Notes: generated by a model not told the origin, from the letters alone. 64,000 nucleotides of DNA from Streptococcus cristatus (GCF_001578775.1 NZ_KQ969062.1:1525594-1589593), one strand, 5' to 3'. Shown: positions 46,434 through 55,414, counted from the stretch's first letter. Made by a program: numbers and translations.

Positions 46434-47816
46434 CTATTTAATACAGCTGATTAACTCTCGATTCTTTATATCATAATAATCAAAATATTTCTGATATAAA
46501 GAGGCATCTATATCAGAATATACGGCTATGACGAGCTCTCTCAATCCCTTCACCAATTCGTCCAATTCCTCTTGCTTCACTGAAATCTCAGCCAGTCCGT
46601 GAGCGACTTGATTTCGTCTACTATTTAAGTCTGACACTTTTTGACTGCTAGTGACTATCGCATTTCTTCCCTCTAAAAAGCCTACAAGGTGTCTAAATGA
46701 ATGTATCATCAGTTTTTTATATTTTGTAAATTTTAGTTTTTTAAAACCTTGCTTTTTATATTCATCATTAATATATTTGCAAATCATATTAACTTCATCA
46801 CTATCAAGTACTTCAAAATCTAGCTTGAAGCCGGTGGGTGTTTCTGTGATATACCTACTGTAATTTTTAAATAAATATTTTTCAATAACAAACTCCGCAA
46901 AAGATTTCGCCTTGACGAGCACATCGGTTACCTGACCTCTGCGGTTTAGAATATCAATCATCAGATAATAATTTAAAACTTTTTGAAACTCATCTGTGTC
47001 ATCATATTGCAAACTATCATCATCTGCTATCTTTTTAAGAACTGTCTGTTTTTGGAATACACTGACCATATTCTCTAACAGCTTTTCCGAATTTCCCTCA
47101 GCTTTCACATCAGAAATGATATGGGGATTATCCTTCAAAATCTCTAGCGCTGCCTTGTATTCATACTTTAAAATGAAATCTTTATAGGTCCGCTGCAAAA
47201 GATTGCTTCTTAATTTTTCACCTGTTTCAATATGAGATCTGTCGTTATCTATCTTTTCATTATCCAAATTTTTATCCAGAAGTCTCTCAATAGCTTCCGA
47301 TGAATAATAGGGTGCAGGCAAATTCATTCCGTCTGGGCTATCTACTCTATATAATTTTGTTTGGTAATTTTTGATAAAATTGATTGCGTACATAGCAGCC
47401 TGACATTGAGCGGTTCCACTCGTTACATTCAGTAGGTACTCCGTTTCCTCATCATTTTCAGCAGGCAATGTTTCTCTATCTAAAATTTTTGCAACTTCTT
47501 CATACATCCTATCAAATTTATAAACCTCATCTCCAATATCTATTACTTGGAAGTTTGGTTGGCTTTCATCAGGATAAAATTTCCGAATAGCCCTTTCAAG
47601 ATTCCATTTCTTATTCTTCATTCCCTCACTCAAAAGAGCGATAATTCTATTTGGCATTTCTTTCCTAATTATATGAAGAACGGGTCCGTCATAAATATTA
47701 TCTTTAGCATATTTTTCTACTTTTTCTAAAGAAATTTCTTGTCCAAAATCCATTCTTTCAGTAAATTTAACGCTCACTGGATCATACTGGCTGACAAATG
47801 TAATCAATGTTTTCAT
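46434..47816 (-). CDS. csm6: type III-A CRISPR ancillary ribonuclease Csm6
   Basis: A 460-residue CARF-HEPN protein. The N-terminal CARF part has LNVTSGTAQCQAAMYAINF, a typical cyclic-oligoadenylate-binding loop; the C-terminal HEPN domain has the catalytic RNQVAH (R-x4-H) near residue 415. Csm6 is switched on by cyclic oligoadenylate made by Cas10 and then degrades RNA non-specifically. Both motifs look intact. It is the last gene of the csm operon and overlaps the csm5 stop by four bases (ATGA). Confidence 0.92.
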   Translation of the reverse strand: MKTLITFVSQYDPVSVKFTERMDFGQEISLEKVEKYAKDNIYDGPVLHIIRKEMPNRIIALLSEGMKNKKWNLERAIRKFYPDESQPNFQVIDIGDEVYKFDRMYEEVAKILDRETLPAENDEETEYLLNVTSGTAQCQAAMYAINFIKNYQTKLYRVDSPDGMNLPAPYYSSEAIERLLDKNLDNEKIDNDRSHIETGEKLRSNLLQRTYKDFILKYEYKAALEILKDNPHIISDVKAEGNSEKLLENMVSVFQKQTVLKKIADDDSLQYDDTDEFQKVLNYYLMIDILNRRGQVTDVLVKAKSFAEFVIEKYLFKNYSRYITETPTGFKLDFEVLDSDEVNMICKYINDEYKKQGFKKLKFTKYKKLMIHSFRHLVGFLEGRNAIVTSSQKVSDLNSRRNQVAHGLAEISVKQEELDELVKGLRELVIAVYSDIDASLYQKYFDYYDIKNRELISCIK

Positions 47817-48960
47817 CTTGCATCTACCTCCGTAATTGTAAAGCAGCTTTTGCCCATTTCATAGAAATTATGATTGTTTTTAATCAATAGACTGCCCTCA
47901 AATCTTCCTTCTGGTGCCTTTGCTAACTTTAAAGCGCCTCGTTCAGACATTTTCTTGTGCCGTTTTTGAACTTCACCATCCGCCTGCCTAAACACTGTTT
48001 TGGTCCAAGCACCGCTGCCGCCACCCAGATATAGGGGATTGAGTTGATTGTCTTGAATAAAATGATTCGGGAAGTATTCTTCTTTCAGGAAGAAATCCTT
48101 ATACCCTTCATAACGTTCTTCCTCTTCAAGCTGGTCATCTGTCACCCCAAAGTAGAATTTTTGCGCAGATTCTCCAAGTGAAGCAATGAGTTTCCCGGCT
48201 CTTCCACCCTTAAAAGCTGAAGCTGTAATGATTTCAAACTCTAGTTTGGTTGCAGGTTTCAGAGCTTCACGATAGATACTTAGTGAATGCGGCTTTATAT
48301 CCTTACCTGGGGTAAAATCCCACTTTTGAACAAGAATTAAATCATTATTTGACAGAGGCTGACTGTCTGAAACCCGGATTTCATTAAAAATATCATCGTG
48401 GTGTTTGGGATCTTGTCCTCGCTTTTGTTGTCTCGGTCCCCAAGGGATTACATTTTTATTTTCAACGATTTTTCTTTTTTATCTTTCTTTTTAAAATCTT
48501 CTGAATGCCAGTGAGTATTCATCAAAATCGTGCGAATGGCTCCTTTAAGAGAACTGCCGGGAACATAAGGTCTGCCGTAACTGTCCCGCATAAATTGATG
48601 AACGCCATTGATTTCACCAGGATCTGTCGTCTCCTGATTTCGAGTCGCATGCTTTCCCTTAGGTTTTTCCAGTCCTGTTGCTTTCAGGCGGTAGCCTCCG
48701 AAATCATGATTGGCCAGACCATGCATTGCCAGAAAATCACTTATTCGATTGGTTTTATTATTGGGGTCAACTAAGAACTCTTGAAACTTTTCAGCAATCC
48801 CCCGCTCGATAAGCTCATTGTAAAGCAGAGTCATATCTGGAAAATAATATTCATCTCCTTCAAGGATATACTCACGGGCAGTACGAAGCTCCCCACTCCC
48901 GATATGCACTGGCCCCAAAGTCCAAAGAACTAATTTGAATTTTCTATATCTTGTCTTCAT
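47813..48960 (-). pseudogene. csm5: Csm5, split by a one-base frameshift
   Basis: Two frames together encode a normal-length Csm5 (about 380 residues), a RAMP subunit at the 3' end of the crRNA. Frame 1 (48960 to about 48448) begins MKTRYRKFKLVLWTLGPVHI and includes YVPGSSLKGAIRT; it ends shortly after DKKEKSLKIKM. The second frame, offset by -1, continues KNVIPWGPRQQKRGQDPKHH without any stop down to 47813. The break lies in ATAAAAAAGAAAAATCG (minus strand, about 48475-48490), an A6 and A5 tract; one extra A restores a single frame. Could be true inactivation, slippage-restored expression or a sequencing error. Starts inside the csm4 stop (ATGA). Confidence 0.88.
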
Positions 48961-49865
48961 TTGGATTCCTCCAATATGTAGAATAAGGGTTTGGCATAAT
49001 GCCAGACTGGATGAGGAAAATCAGCACTTGGTCTGACATCGCGGATTTGCCCTTTATAAGTCTTGGAAAAGGTTGATCCCGCTTTAAACGTATACAAATC
49101 CTGCTTGCGATAGTTAGATACCGTCACCTCACTAAAAGCAAAGCCACTCGCTTTTTTCAGTAAGTATCTCCCACCATCCATTGCATCTGCTAAATCATCA
49201 TCTACCGGCAGAGAAGTAGTCAAAGCCATTACTTTTCCTGAATGACTAACGGTTAATTTTTTCAAAAAATCCAACGGCTGATTAATAGTTTTATCCAGAG
49301 TAAACCCACCGTAACCACTGCTGCGCTTGCCGCCAAGGCCAGTATACTGCAAACTCTCTAGTAATTTTTCTAATAATTCAGACTGATTGGCAATGAAATA
49401 CAAACTGCTCTTGTCAAAGTGAACTGAAGCAACTTGATAAAGATTTCCATCCTGAAGGGGCTGATTTTTGGTGTTTACTGATTTTGTAACCAGCGACTCA
49501 CCAGCAATACTTTTTCCAGCCAGAAAATAATCAAAATCTTCCAACTTGATAAAAGCTAATTTTTTAGCTTTTTTAGCTTCTTCCCGCTGTTTGATGATGT
49601 CCTCATTTTGTTTGATTTTATCCAATAATGGATAGCCGATAGGCTTGGGAAGATAAGGTGCGCTCATATAGGGGAAAGCATCCGTCAGCACAAAATCTTC
49701 CTTCTGAGACAAGCGCTCGAACTCATCTAAGACTCCCATCTTGATAGCTTCAAGCACAAGGGCAGAGTAAAGACGGGCCGCTGTGAAAGTGATGACCGAA
49801 TCATCCAAATTGCCTTCACCAAAATGGGCAGAACTAAAGTCTAGTTTATAAAGTTGATAGGCCAT
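48957..49865 (-). CDS. csm4: CRISPR type III-A RAMP protein Csm4
   Basis: A 302-residue Csm4 that binds the 5' handle of the crRNA and Cas10. The RAMP N-terminus FSSAHFGEGNLDDS and ITFTAARLYSALV and the Gly-rich loop GLGGKRSSGYGGF are visible. Ribosome binding site AAGGAGG; eleven bases after csm3 and overlapping csm5 by four bases. Confidence 0.92.
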   Translation of the reverse strand: MAYQLYKLDFSSAHFGEGNLDDSVITFTAARLYSALVLEAIKMGVLDEFERLSQKEDFVLTDAFPYMSAPYLPKPIGYPLLDKIKQNEDIIKQREEAKKAKKLAFIKLEDFDYFLAGKSIAGESLVTKSVNTKNQPLQDGNLYQVASVHFDKSSLYFIANQSELLEKLLESLQYTGLGGKRSSGYGGFTLDKTINQPLDFLKKLTVSHSGKVMALTTSLPVDDDLADAMDGGRYLLKKASGFAFSEVTVSNYRKQDLYTFKAGSTFSKTYKGQIRDVRPSADFPHPVWHYAKPLFYILEESK

Positions 49866-49876
49866 AGCAGACCTCC

Positions 49877-50602
49877 TTACTTAGTTTCTGATTCTGGGAC
49901 TTCGGCATCCTCTCCCTCATTATGCTCATCCTTAGTGTATGGTTTCAGGGCTTCTATAATCCTACTCTTGATTCCATCCTCCTTAGAGTCACTAAAGACA
50001 GTCTTAACCTCAAAGTTTTTAAACTTTACTTTACCATAGCCACGACTGCCAGAACCGCCTAAATAATCCCATTCCAACAAATCAAAACCAGCCTTAAGAA
50101 TTTCCATATCCTCTTCGATCTCGTTTTGTTCCTTCTCCTGGATGGAATAGATAATCTCAAATTCAAACTCACTTTCACGGATGGCCCGCTCCATCTGTCT
50201 AGGCATTGCAACAGCTGTAATACGGTTGATGGTGTTTTCAAACTTAACTTCTGTATAAGTCGTCAACCCTTTTTTGTCCAGATCATCCTTGTTGCTCAAA
50301 AAAGAATCCCGAAAGACTAAGCGGCCAATCTTATAAGTTTCTGCATTCCCAAAGAGACGGCTAATAGCCGGACTATCTTCGCTTAAGTCTCTAGTTGTAT
50401 TTTTATTATAGTCTGTTCGGTAGAGCAGGCTGCGCATTTTCCCCTTTAAAGTTGATCCAGGAATAAAGGGAAGATTCGTAAGGGGATCTTTGATAATGGG
50501 ATTATTGGTAGCACCAATAGCCGCAAAGGCATTGCTGGTACCAATATGCAAGCCGCTTTCTAATTCAATAATTCCCGAAATTTTCACTTTTGAATAGGTC
50601 AT
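49877..50602 (-). CDS. csm3: CRISPR type III-A backbone subunit Csm3, catalytic Asp replaced
   Basis: A 241-residue RAMP protein forming the repeated backbone of the Csm complex and normally cutting target RNA every six bases. Motifs are LESGLHIGTSNAFAAIGA, FIPGSTLKGKMR and YLGGSGSRGYGKVKF. In S. thermophilus Csm3 the catalytic residue is D33, in GAxDSPVIKDP. Here residues 31-34 read A-T-N-N (codons GCT ACC AAT AAT), so Asn stands at 33 and the RNase is expected to be dead. Everything else looks normal. Overlaps csm2's stop by four bases. Confidence 0.93.
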   Translation of the reverse strand: MTYSKVKISGIIELESGLHIGTSNAFAAIGATNNPIIKDPLTNLPFIPGSTLKGKMRSLLYRTDYNKNTTRDLSEDSPAISRLFGNAETYKIGRLVFRDSFLSNKDDLDKKGLTTYTEVKFENTINRITAVAMPRQMERAIRESEFEFEIIYSIQEKEQNEIEEDMEILKAGFDLLEWDYLGGSGSRGYGKVKFKNFEVKTVFSDSKEDGIKSRIIEALKPYTKDEHNEGEDAEVPESETK

Positions 50603-51120
50603 TGATCTCTTCCTCCATTGAATTTAAAATATGCAATCAAAGCTTCCATATACCGACAGAAGCGCTGTAAACTTGGTATATCTTGAATTTCTTTCAATGC
50701 TTCTAACAAACCTGCTTTTTTGACAAAATCCTCTACAGCTGGTTCTCTTCCAGATTGGTAAACGAACTGAATCCTCAAATAAGAAATTTTTTCTCTCAGT
50801 TCCTCAATATCCTTTCTGGTTTTACTCTCGTCAAAAAGATTACTAGTCAAGGCTGCTAAATTACGAATTTGTGTACTGGTTAATTTGAATTTTATCTTGC
50901 CTTCATTTGGCCCTTCTTTGTATGTCCCTGAATTTTTCAAGCTATGAATGACCTGCTCTGCCTTGTCGACATAATCATCAGTCAAAATAGGCGGCTTAAT
51001 TTTGAACCTTTGCGGCTTAGGTTCATTATTTTGATTGCTAAAATCATCTTGATTATAATTCTCTTGATTTCGTTTTCTACCATTATTTCTTTTATTCTGA
51101 TTGTTTCCGTACGGCATCAT
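50599..51120 (-). CDS. csm2: CRISPR type III-A small subunit Csm2
   Basis: A 173-residue protein with a Gln/Asn/Arg-rich N-terminal tail (about 45 residues) and a helical Csm2 domain (STQIRNLAALTSNLF, ISYLRIQFVYQSGRE, LQRFCRYMEALIAYFKF). Csm2 lines the RNA-binding groove. ATG at 51120 follows GAAAGGAAC and overlaps the last 29 bases of csm1. The low-complexity tail makes it longer than most Csm2 proteins (about 120 residues). Confidence 0.88.
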   Translation of the reverse strand: MMPYGNNQNKRNNGRKRNQENYNQDDFSNQNNEPKPQRFKIKPPILTDDYVDKAEQVIHSLKNSGTYKEGPNEGKIKFKLTSTQIRNLAALTSNLFDESKTRKDIEELREKISYLRIQFVYQSGREPAVEDFVKKAGLLEALKEIQDIPSLQRFCRYMEALIAYFKFNGGRDQ

Positions 51121-53422
51121 CTTTTTGTTCCTTTCTAATCTCATAGAGATAGTAGATGAGGGCTAGTTCTGCTTCTCTCTGCGTCTTGCGGCTGCTCTTG
51201 TACCAATCCCAAAAAGCATTCTTAAACTCTCTGAAATGCTCCTTCTCTTCTTTGGAAGCTTCATCTTCCATACGCGCCAAGAGATAGGCCAAGCGGGCGA
51301 CATTCATCTTTCTATCGTCTGCCGGTCCATGCCCCTTATACATTGCTTCGTCATTCAGCTGTAAAAGCTCTACCAAACGATAGAGAAAAGCGATACCGCG
51401 CTCCTTCTGACCAGAAAAATATCTCCGGATATCTTCCAATTTTCCTTTGTAAATCCCATCAATGAAATCATTAAACTTGAAAGTATACCGCTCATTAAAA
51501 ACAGAAATACTGTCTTTGCCATTGTCCTTTGCAGCTTCCTCAAGCTGTCCGGCATCCAAGGCCATCAGATGAATGGGCGTTTTATCTGGATAGAGTCCAA
51601 CACCTGCGGATAGGGTCAGTTTCCCATTTGTAAAGGCGATAAATTTCTGCCTGATCTCAACCGCAAACTTAATGACATCCTGCCAGCTGCCTATCGCAAA
51701 GACATCATCACCACCTGCATAGATAATCGTCAAGTTCTTATCTTCTGCAAATTGATTAATATGAAATTTGAAGAAAAGGCTCATCTGCTGAGAAAAGACC
51801 GCAGAGCGGGCCAAGGTATTATAACGGCCGCCATCCTGCTCAGAAAATCCAGCCATAAAAGCCGCACCTAGATTGTCCACATCCAAGCGCAGAACTGCCA
51901 GTCGTTTAATTCCCCTGTTTACATCTTCGTTGCCTTCGGTTTCTTTTTGGGACATACCTGCATATTCTTCAATGTTCGCTGCCTGTCGGTCTCCGATAAA
52001 GACATGGATAGCCGCATTATTAGCAGAAGGCTTGTTTTTCACATACAAGCGACCAGATACGGAGCTATTTTCTTCAACCACCGCCTGCAATACAGCACCC
52101 GGACCGATTGGAAGCCCCTTTTCTCCCTCTACAATCTGAAAATAATGGTAGTCTCTCCTCTCAGGATTTTCAGAGTCGTCAGAAGTATGAATCTTAGCAG
52201 CAAACCACCTGAGCTCACGACAGATAGGACAGAGGTTTTGTGCATCCTCATCACCTAATCGCAATTCCTCGATATCCCCCACCGCATGGCAAATCTCACA
52301 CTCGCGTTCAGACTGTTTACCGCCCTTATTGAGCTCTTGCAGGGTAGCCGCATCGTAGCGAGAGATTTTCTTTTCGGAAATCATCCGACTGGTCTGCTGG
52401 TAAATCTCGCGGTAGTTTTTCAGATAATCTGCTGCCGAGTCCTTGCTAGGCTTCATCATCTGCTCTGCTGCAAAGGGAGCCCAGCCAAAGGCGACATAGA
52501 GACCTGTCTGGAAATGCTTGAGGAGGAAGGAATTAAATTCCGCTTCGAACTCTTTCAAAACCGCCTCTGTACCTGCTGTATTGGGCAAAATAAAGTAGGC
52601 ATGCCCACCGCCGACATAGAGAGCATTGGCGCGTGACAGGGCCAGCTGCTCCAAGAGACTATCTACGATATGCTCGCTCATAAAGTCCAGATAGAGACTG
52701 CGAGCCTTAAGTTGTTTAGCAGCCCCTTTGCTGGCGATATTGTAAATGAAGTCCTGAATACCAGACAAATCAAAACTAGCTAGTAAGAAAGCAAATTCTG
52801 TATAGAGATTCGACGCATCATCCAGCAGAGAATCTTGACCTTGATTTTCCAGATAATCGAAAATCACAGTAGCAAAAGCAACTGTTAATCTACTATGCTC
52901 TGCCAGAGAAAGATCTCCCAGATCCTTGTCTCCAGGAAGTAGAGGTACTTTCGAGAACAAAATCCGCCAAAGATTGAAAAAGGATGGCAAGCTTTCTTCC
53001 TCTAAGGGAAGTTCTTGCAGTTTTTCAGTCAAAATATTCAGTAGTTCCTCATAGCAGTCTTGACTAATATCAACTGCTTCGTGGCTGGCAATATTGAGTT
53101 CACTATCATCTGTCAAAACTTCAAACTTCTGATAACGAGAACCCTTGTCCTCTTTGAAAGTATTAAAAATATCAGCAAGAGGTTTGAATCCATCCACCAA
53201 AACTTCTGGTATACCTGCATCCACCCCACTAGCGATACGACTTGCCAGAGAAATAATTTGTTCTGCTCTGCTATCTTCATACAAATCCAGCTGAGGAAGT
53301 TGTTCCTTTAACCATGCTTTTCCTACGTCTATATCATCAGACTGGCCAAGTGAGCGACTGACAATACGGCCAAGATTGTGAAACAAGGCACAGTAAATCA
53401 AATCAATCTTTTCTTTCTTCAA
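51092..53422 (-). CDS. csm1: Cas10 (Csm1), HD nuclease site degenerate, cyclase site intact
   Basis: A 776-residue large subunit. The palm GGDD is intact at residues 570-573 (IIYAGGDDVFAIGS), so cyclic oligoadenylate synthesis should be possible. The zinc-finger Cys pairs are CEIC and CPIC. At the N-terminal HD site the usual HD reads ALFHNLGR: His15 is present but Asp16 is Asn (codon AAT). The following region is shortened and lacks the later His residues I recall in S. thermophilus Csm1, and the ADN before IASGVD reads ASR. DNase activity is therefore probably lost. Start is TTG at 53422 behind GGGAGGGATG, overlapping cas6. Confidence 0.93.
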   Translation of the reverse strand: MKKEKIDLIYCALFHNLGRIVSRSLGQSDDIDVGKAWLKEQLPQLDLYEDSRAEQIISLASRIASGVDAGIPEVLVDGFKPLADIFNTFKEDKGSRYQKFEVLTDDSELNIASHEAVDISQDCYEELLNILTEKLQELPLEEESLPSFFNLWRILFSKVPLLPGDKDLGDLSLAEHSRLTVAFATVIFDYLENQGQDSLLDDASNLYTEFAFLLASFDLSGIQDFIYNIASKGAAKQLKARSLYLDFMSEHIVDSLLEQLALSRANALYVGGGHAYFILPNTAGTEAVLKEFEAEFNSFLLKHFQTGLYVAFGWAPFAAEQMMKPSKDSAADYLKNYREIYQQTSRMISEKKISRYDAATLQELNKGGKQSERECEICHAVGDIEELRLGDEDAQNLCPICRELRWFAAKIHTSDDSENPERRDYHYFQIVEGEKGLPIGPGAVLQAVVEENSSVSGRLYVKNKPSANNAAIHVFIGDRQAANIEEYAGMSQKETEGNEDVNRGIKRLAVLRLDVDNLGAAFMAGFSEQDGGRYNTLARSAVFSQQMSLFFKFHINQFAEDKNLTIIYAGGDDVFAIGSWQDVIKFAVEIRQKFIAFTNGKLTLSAGVGLYPDKTPIHLMALDAGQLEEAAKDNGKDSISVFNERYTFKFNDFIDGIYKGKLEDIRRYFSGQKERGIAFLYRLVELLQLNDEAMYKGHGPADDRKMNVARLAYLLARMEDEASKEEKEHFREFKNAFWDWYKSSRKTQREAELALIYYLYEIRKEQKDDAVRKQSE

Positions 53423-54137
53423 TTCTCATCCCTCCCATCCCTAGGCTACACTTTGTGCCGACTCCGGCATACTCACCAAATCTTAGGAGCATCTGCGCAT
53501 AAGCTTTTAGTGTGGATGCTCCCTTTATCTGAATCGTCACCCTGCCTTCAAAGGCGGGGTATTTTCGTCCATGAATTGGAAAATAATGACTTTTTAGATG
53601 ATAGCTGGTGATTTGGCTATGGTCTGCTAAAAACTGTAGAGTCTCCTCTTCGATTTCCGCTCTTCCTTCCACCAGTCGACTGTATTTTTGCATCAAACTT
53701 TGAAAGATCAGACGCGTGTCTGGAAATAGCACAAACTGCCCCTGTCGCTTAAAGGTCGTTGGCGTATAAAAATGCACCCGTATCAGGTGGGAAGCATCAT
53801 CATCTTGGTAAATATCCAGCAAGGTCTTCTGGGATAGGGAGTGGATTTCCACCTTTTTGACAAGGATTTTCTCAGCATAGCTCTCTAGCTTGATGGTTTC
53901 TAAGTTTAATAAAGGAGCTAGTATTTGCTGTTCCGCCTCTTCTGAAAGCAAATTGACAACCCATACCGACTCATCGCGCGTGGAGCTCAGATTCATCGAG
54001 TAGGGATTGGTCTCCTGCTCATGGAGAAAGGTCGCAAAGTCTGGCGAAATGCTTGCCATCAAAAAGCCCTGAAGCTTACTGATCAATTCTTCATCTTTTA
54101 GTCTTGTCTTTGATAGATGTAACTCTACTTTCCTCAC
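53403..54137 (-). CDS. cas6: CRISPR pre-crRNA endoribonuclease Cas6
   Basis: A 244-residue RAMP nuclease that cuts the repeat transcript to leave an eight-base 5' handle. Its C-terminal Gly-rich loop is FGEYAGVGTKCSLGMGGMRI, typical of Cas6. Start is a GTG at 54137. First gene of the cas6-csm operon, behind a strong promoter at 54238-54266. Confidence 0.92.
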   Translation of the reverse strand: MRKVELHLSKTRLKDEELISKLQGFLMASISPDFATFLHEQETNPYSMNLSSTRDESVWVVNLLSEEAEQQILAPLLNLETIKLESYAEKILVKKVEIHSLSQKTLLDIYQDDDASHLIRVHFYTPTTFKRQGQFVLFPDTRLIFQSLMQKYSRLVEGRAEIEEETLQFLADHSQITSYHLKSHYFPIHGRKYPAFEGRVTIQIKGASTLKAYAQMLLRFGEYAGVGTKCSLGMGGMRIEERKD

Positions 54138-54237
54138 ACGGTCTCCTCTCTATACTGCAAAAGCGCCAGAAAAAAGGCGAAAGAATGTTTCACCGATTTC
54201 ATGGCGCCCTTTAGAACGATTATTATTTACTCAGCTT

Positions 54238-54266
54238 ATTATATCAATCTTTGAAAGCGTTGTCAA
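54238..54266 (-). promoter_or_regulatory. promoter of the cas6-csm operon
   Basis: Minus strand: -35 TTGACA (54261-54266), 17-base spacer ending in TGA, -10 TATAAT (54238-54243), about 100 bases before the cas6 start. Confidence 0.85.
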
Positions 54267-54361
54267 TATTTTTTGAAGTATTTGAAAAAACGGGCTTAAG
54301 CAGTCAATATCCTTCTGTCTTGGCAAATCAAGAATCTGAGGGAAAGTAAAAAAGCCCCAGC

Positions 54362-54979
54362 CACCCTGTCCCCTCTCGAGGATTAGGGAGGTTCTATCTG
54401 AATGGCATAATCCGTATTATAAAAATGAAACTCTTTCCGTCCCCTCTCGAGGATTAGGGAGGTTCTATCCGATGCGAAATTTATCCGAGAAATGGAGCAG
54501 GCGAGCCTTTCCGTCCCCTCTCGAGGATTAGGGAGGTTCTATCAGAATACATCCAACTCAAAAACCGGTGAATTTACTTTCCGTCCCCTCTCGAGGATTA
54601 GGGAGGTTCTATCGTAAGAAACAGTTCCTGATAGATACCAACATTGGCTTTCCGTCCCCTCTCGAGGATTAGGGAGGTTCTATCAAAAACTATGTTAGAC
54701 TTGTGAACAAGAAACGGCATCTTTCCGTCCCCTCTCGAGGATTAGGGAGGTTCTATCGAACGGCATCCATGACCGTTCCTCGAAAAGCATTTTTCTTTCC
54801 GTCCCCTCTCGAGGATTAGGGAGGTTCTATCAAACTACGTAAACCAGCATATAAAGGTGATATTGGTCTTTCCGTCCCCTCTCGAGGATTAGGGAGGTTC
54901 TATCACAATTTACAAATTATCGCAGTAGGCACACTTTTTTCACTTTCCGTCCCCTCTCGAGGATTAGGGAGGTTCTATC
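54362..54979 (-). CRISPR. type III-A CRISPR array, nine repeats, eight spacers
   Basis: 37-base repeats at 54362-54398 (degenerate last copy), 54433-54469, 54507-54543, 54577-54613, 54648-54684, 54721-54757, 54795-54831, 54868-54904 and 54943-54979; eight are identical. On the minus strand the unit begins GATAGAACC and ends GAGGGGACGGAAAG, giving the handle ACGGAAAG, one base from the S. thermophilus type III-A handle ACGGAAAC. Spacers are 33-38 bases and all differ. The copy at the low-coordinate end has a changed last six bases, so that end is the trailer and the array is transcribed on the minus strand, from the cas2 side. Confidence 0.97.
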
Positions 54980-55087
54980 AGCATATCTTGTATAAAGCCT
55001 CAGAAGATCCACCACTACATCTTGTGTCCCCTAAAAACTAGTTAAACCCTAATCTCATTATACCATGCCTAGCCCAGAAATCAAAGC
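54980..55087 (-). promoter_or_regulatory. CRISPR leader with promoter and a degenerate repeat remnant
   Basis: Minus strand: -10 TATAAT (55057-55062) preceded by TGG, with TTGATT 16 bases upstream, lies directly after cas2. A sequence at about 55026-55056 resembles the repeat (GATTAGG at one end, TTAGGGGAC at the other) but is badly diverged; 46 bases separate it from the first true repeat. Confidence 0.65.
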
Positions 55088-55414
55088 TTAAAAGAACAAA
55101 ATATCGTCTATCAACTCCGCGCCATCATAAGGATTAAAAACAACCCTTTCTTCCTTGTGCCCCAGATAGATAATGATATTGTCCCCTTCTTCTGCCTGAT
55201 AAAAGGCCCTCAGCTCCCTCACAAGGCAGTCAAAGTCCAGCTTATCAAGAGCCAGCTCAAAGCAGGAACGCTGAACCCTCACACCATAGCCTTCTAAAAG
55301 CTTTGATAGCTTCAAGCGTCGCTTATGGCTCACTATATCATAAATGACCAGACAAAATTTCGTTTTCTTTCTGGCAAACTCTTTTTCATCATCATCAAGA
55401 TTAAAGAAGACCAT
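55088..55414 (-). CDS. cas2: CRISPR adaptation protein Cas2
   Basis: A 108-residue ferredoxin-fold protein (LVIYDIVSHKRRLKLSKLLE, with the conserved Asp in YDI; VQRSCFELAL) that forms the spacer integration complex with Cas1. ATG at 55414 follows GGAGG and overlaps the end of cas1 by 14 bases; the longer frame from 55468 is only the cas1 shadow. Slightly longer than average because of an N-terminal VFFNLDDDEKEFARKK extension. Confidence 0.93.
   Translation of the reverse strand: MVFFNLDDDEKEFARKKTKFCLVIYDIVSHKRRLKLSKLLEGYGVRVQRSCFELALDKLDFDCLVRELRAFYQAEEGDNIIIYLGHKEERVVFNPYDGAELIDDILFF

Noticed and set aside
48470..48492. dnaX-like programmed frameshift heptamer in csm5
   Set aside because: The A6G run is present but A-AAA-AAG is not in the needed frame (codons read AAA AAA GAA) and no stimulatory hairpin is clear, so programmed ribosomal frameshifting is not claimed; homopolymer slippage stays open.
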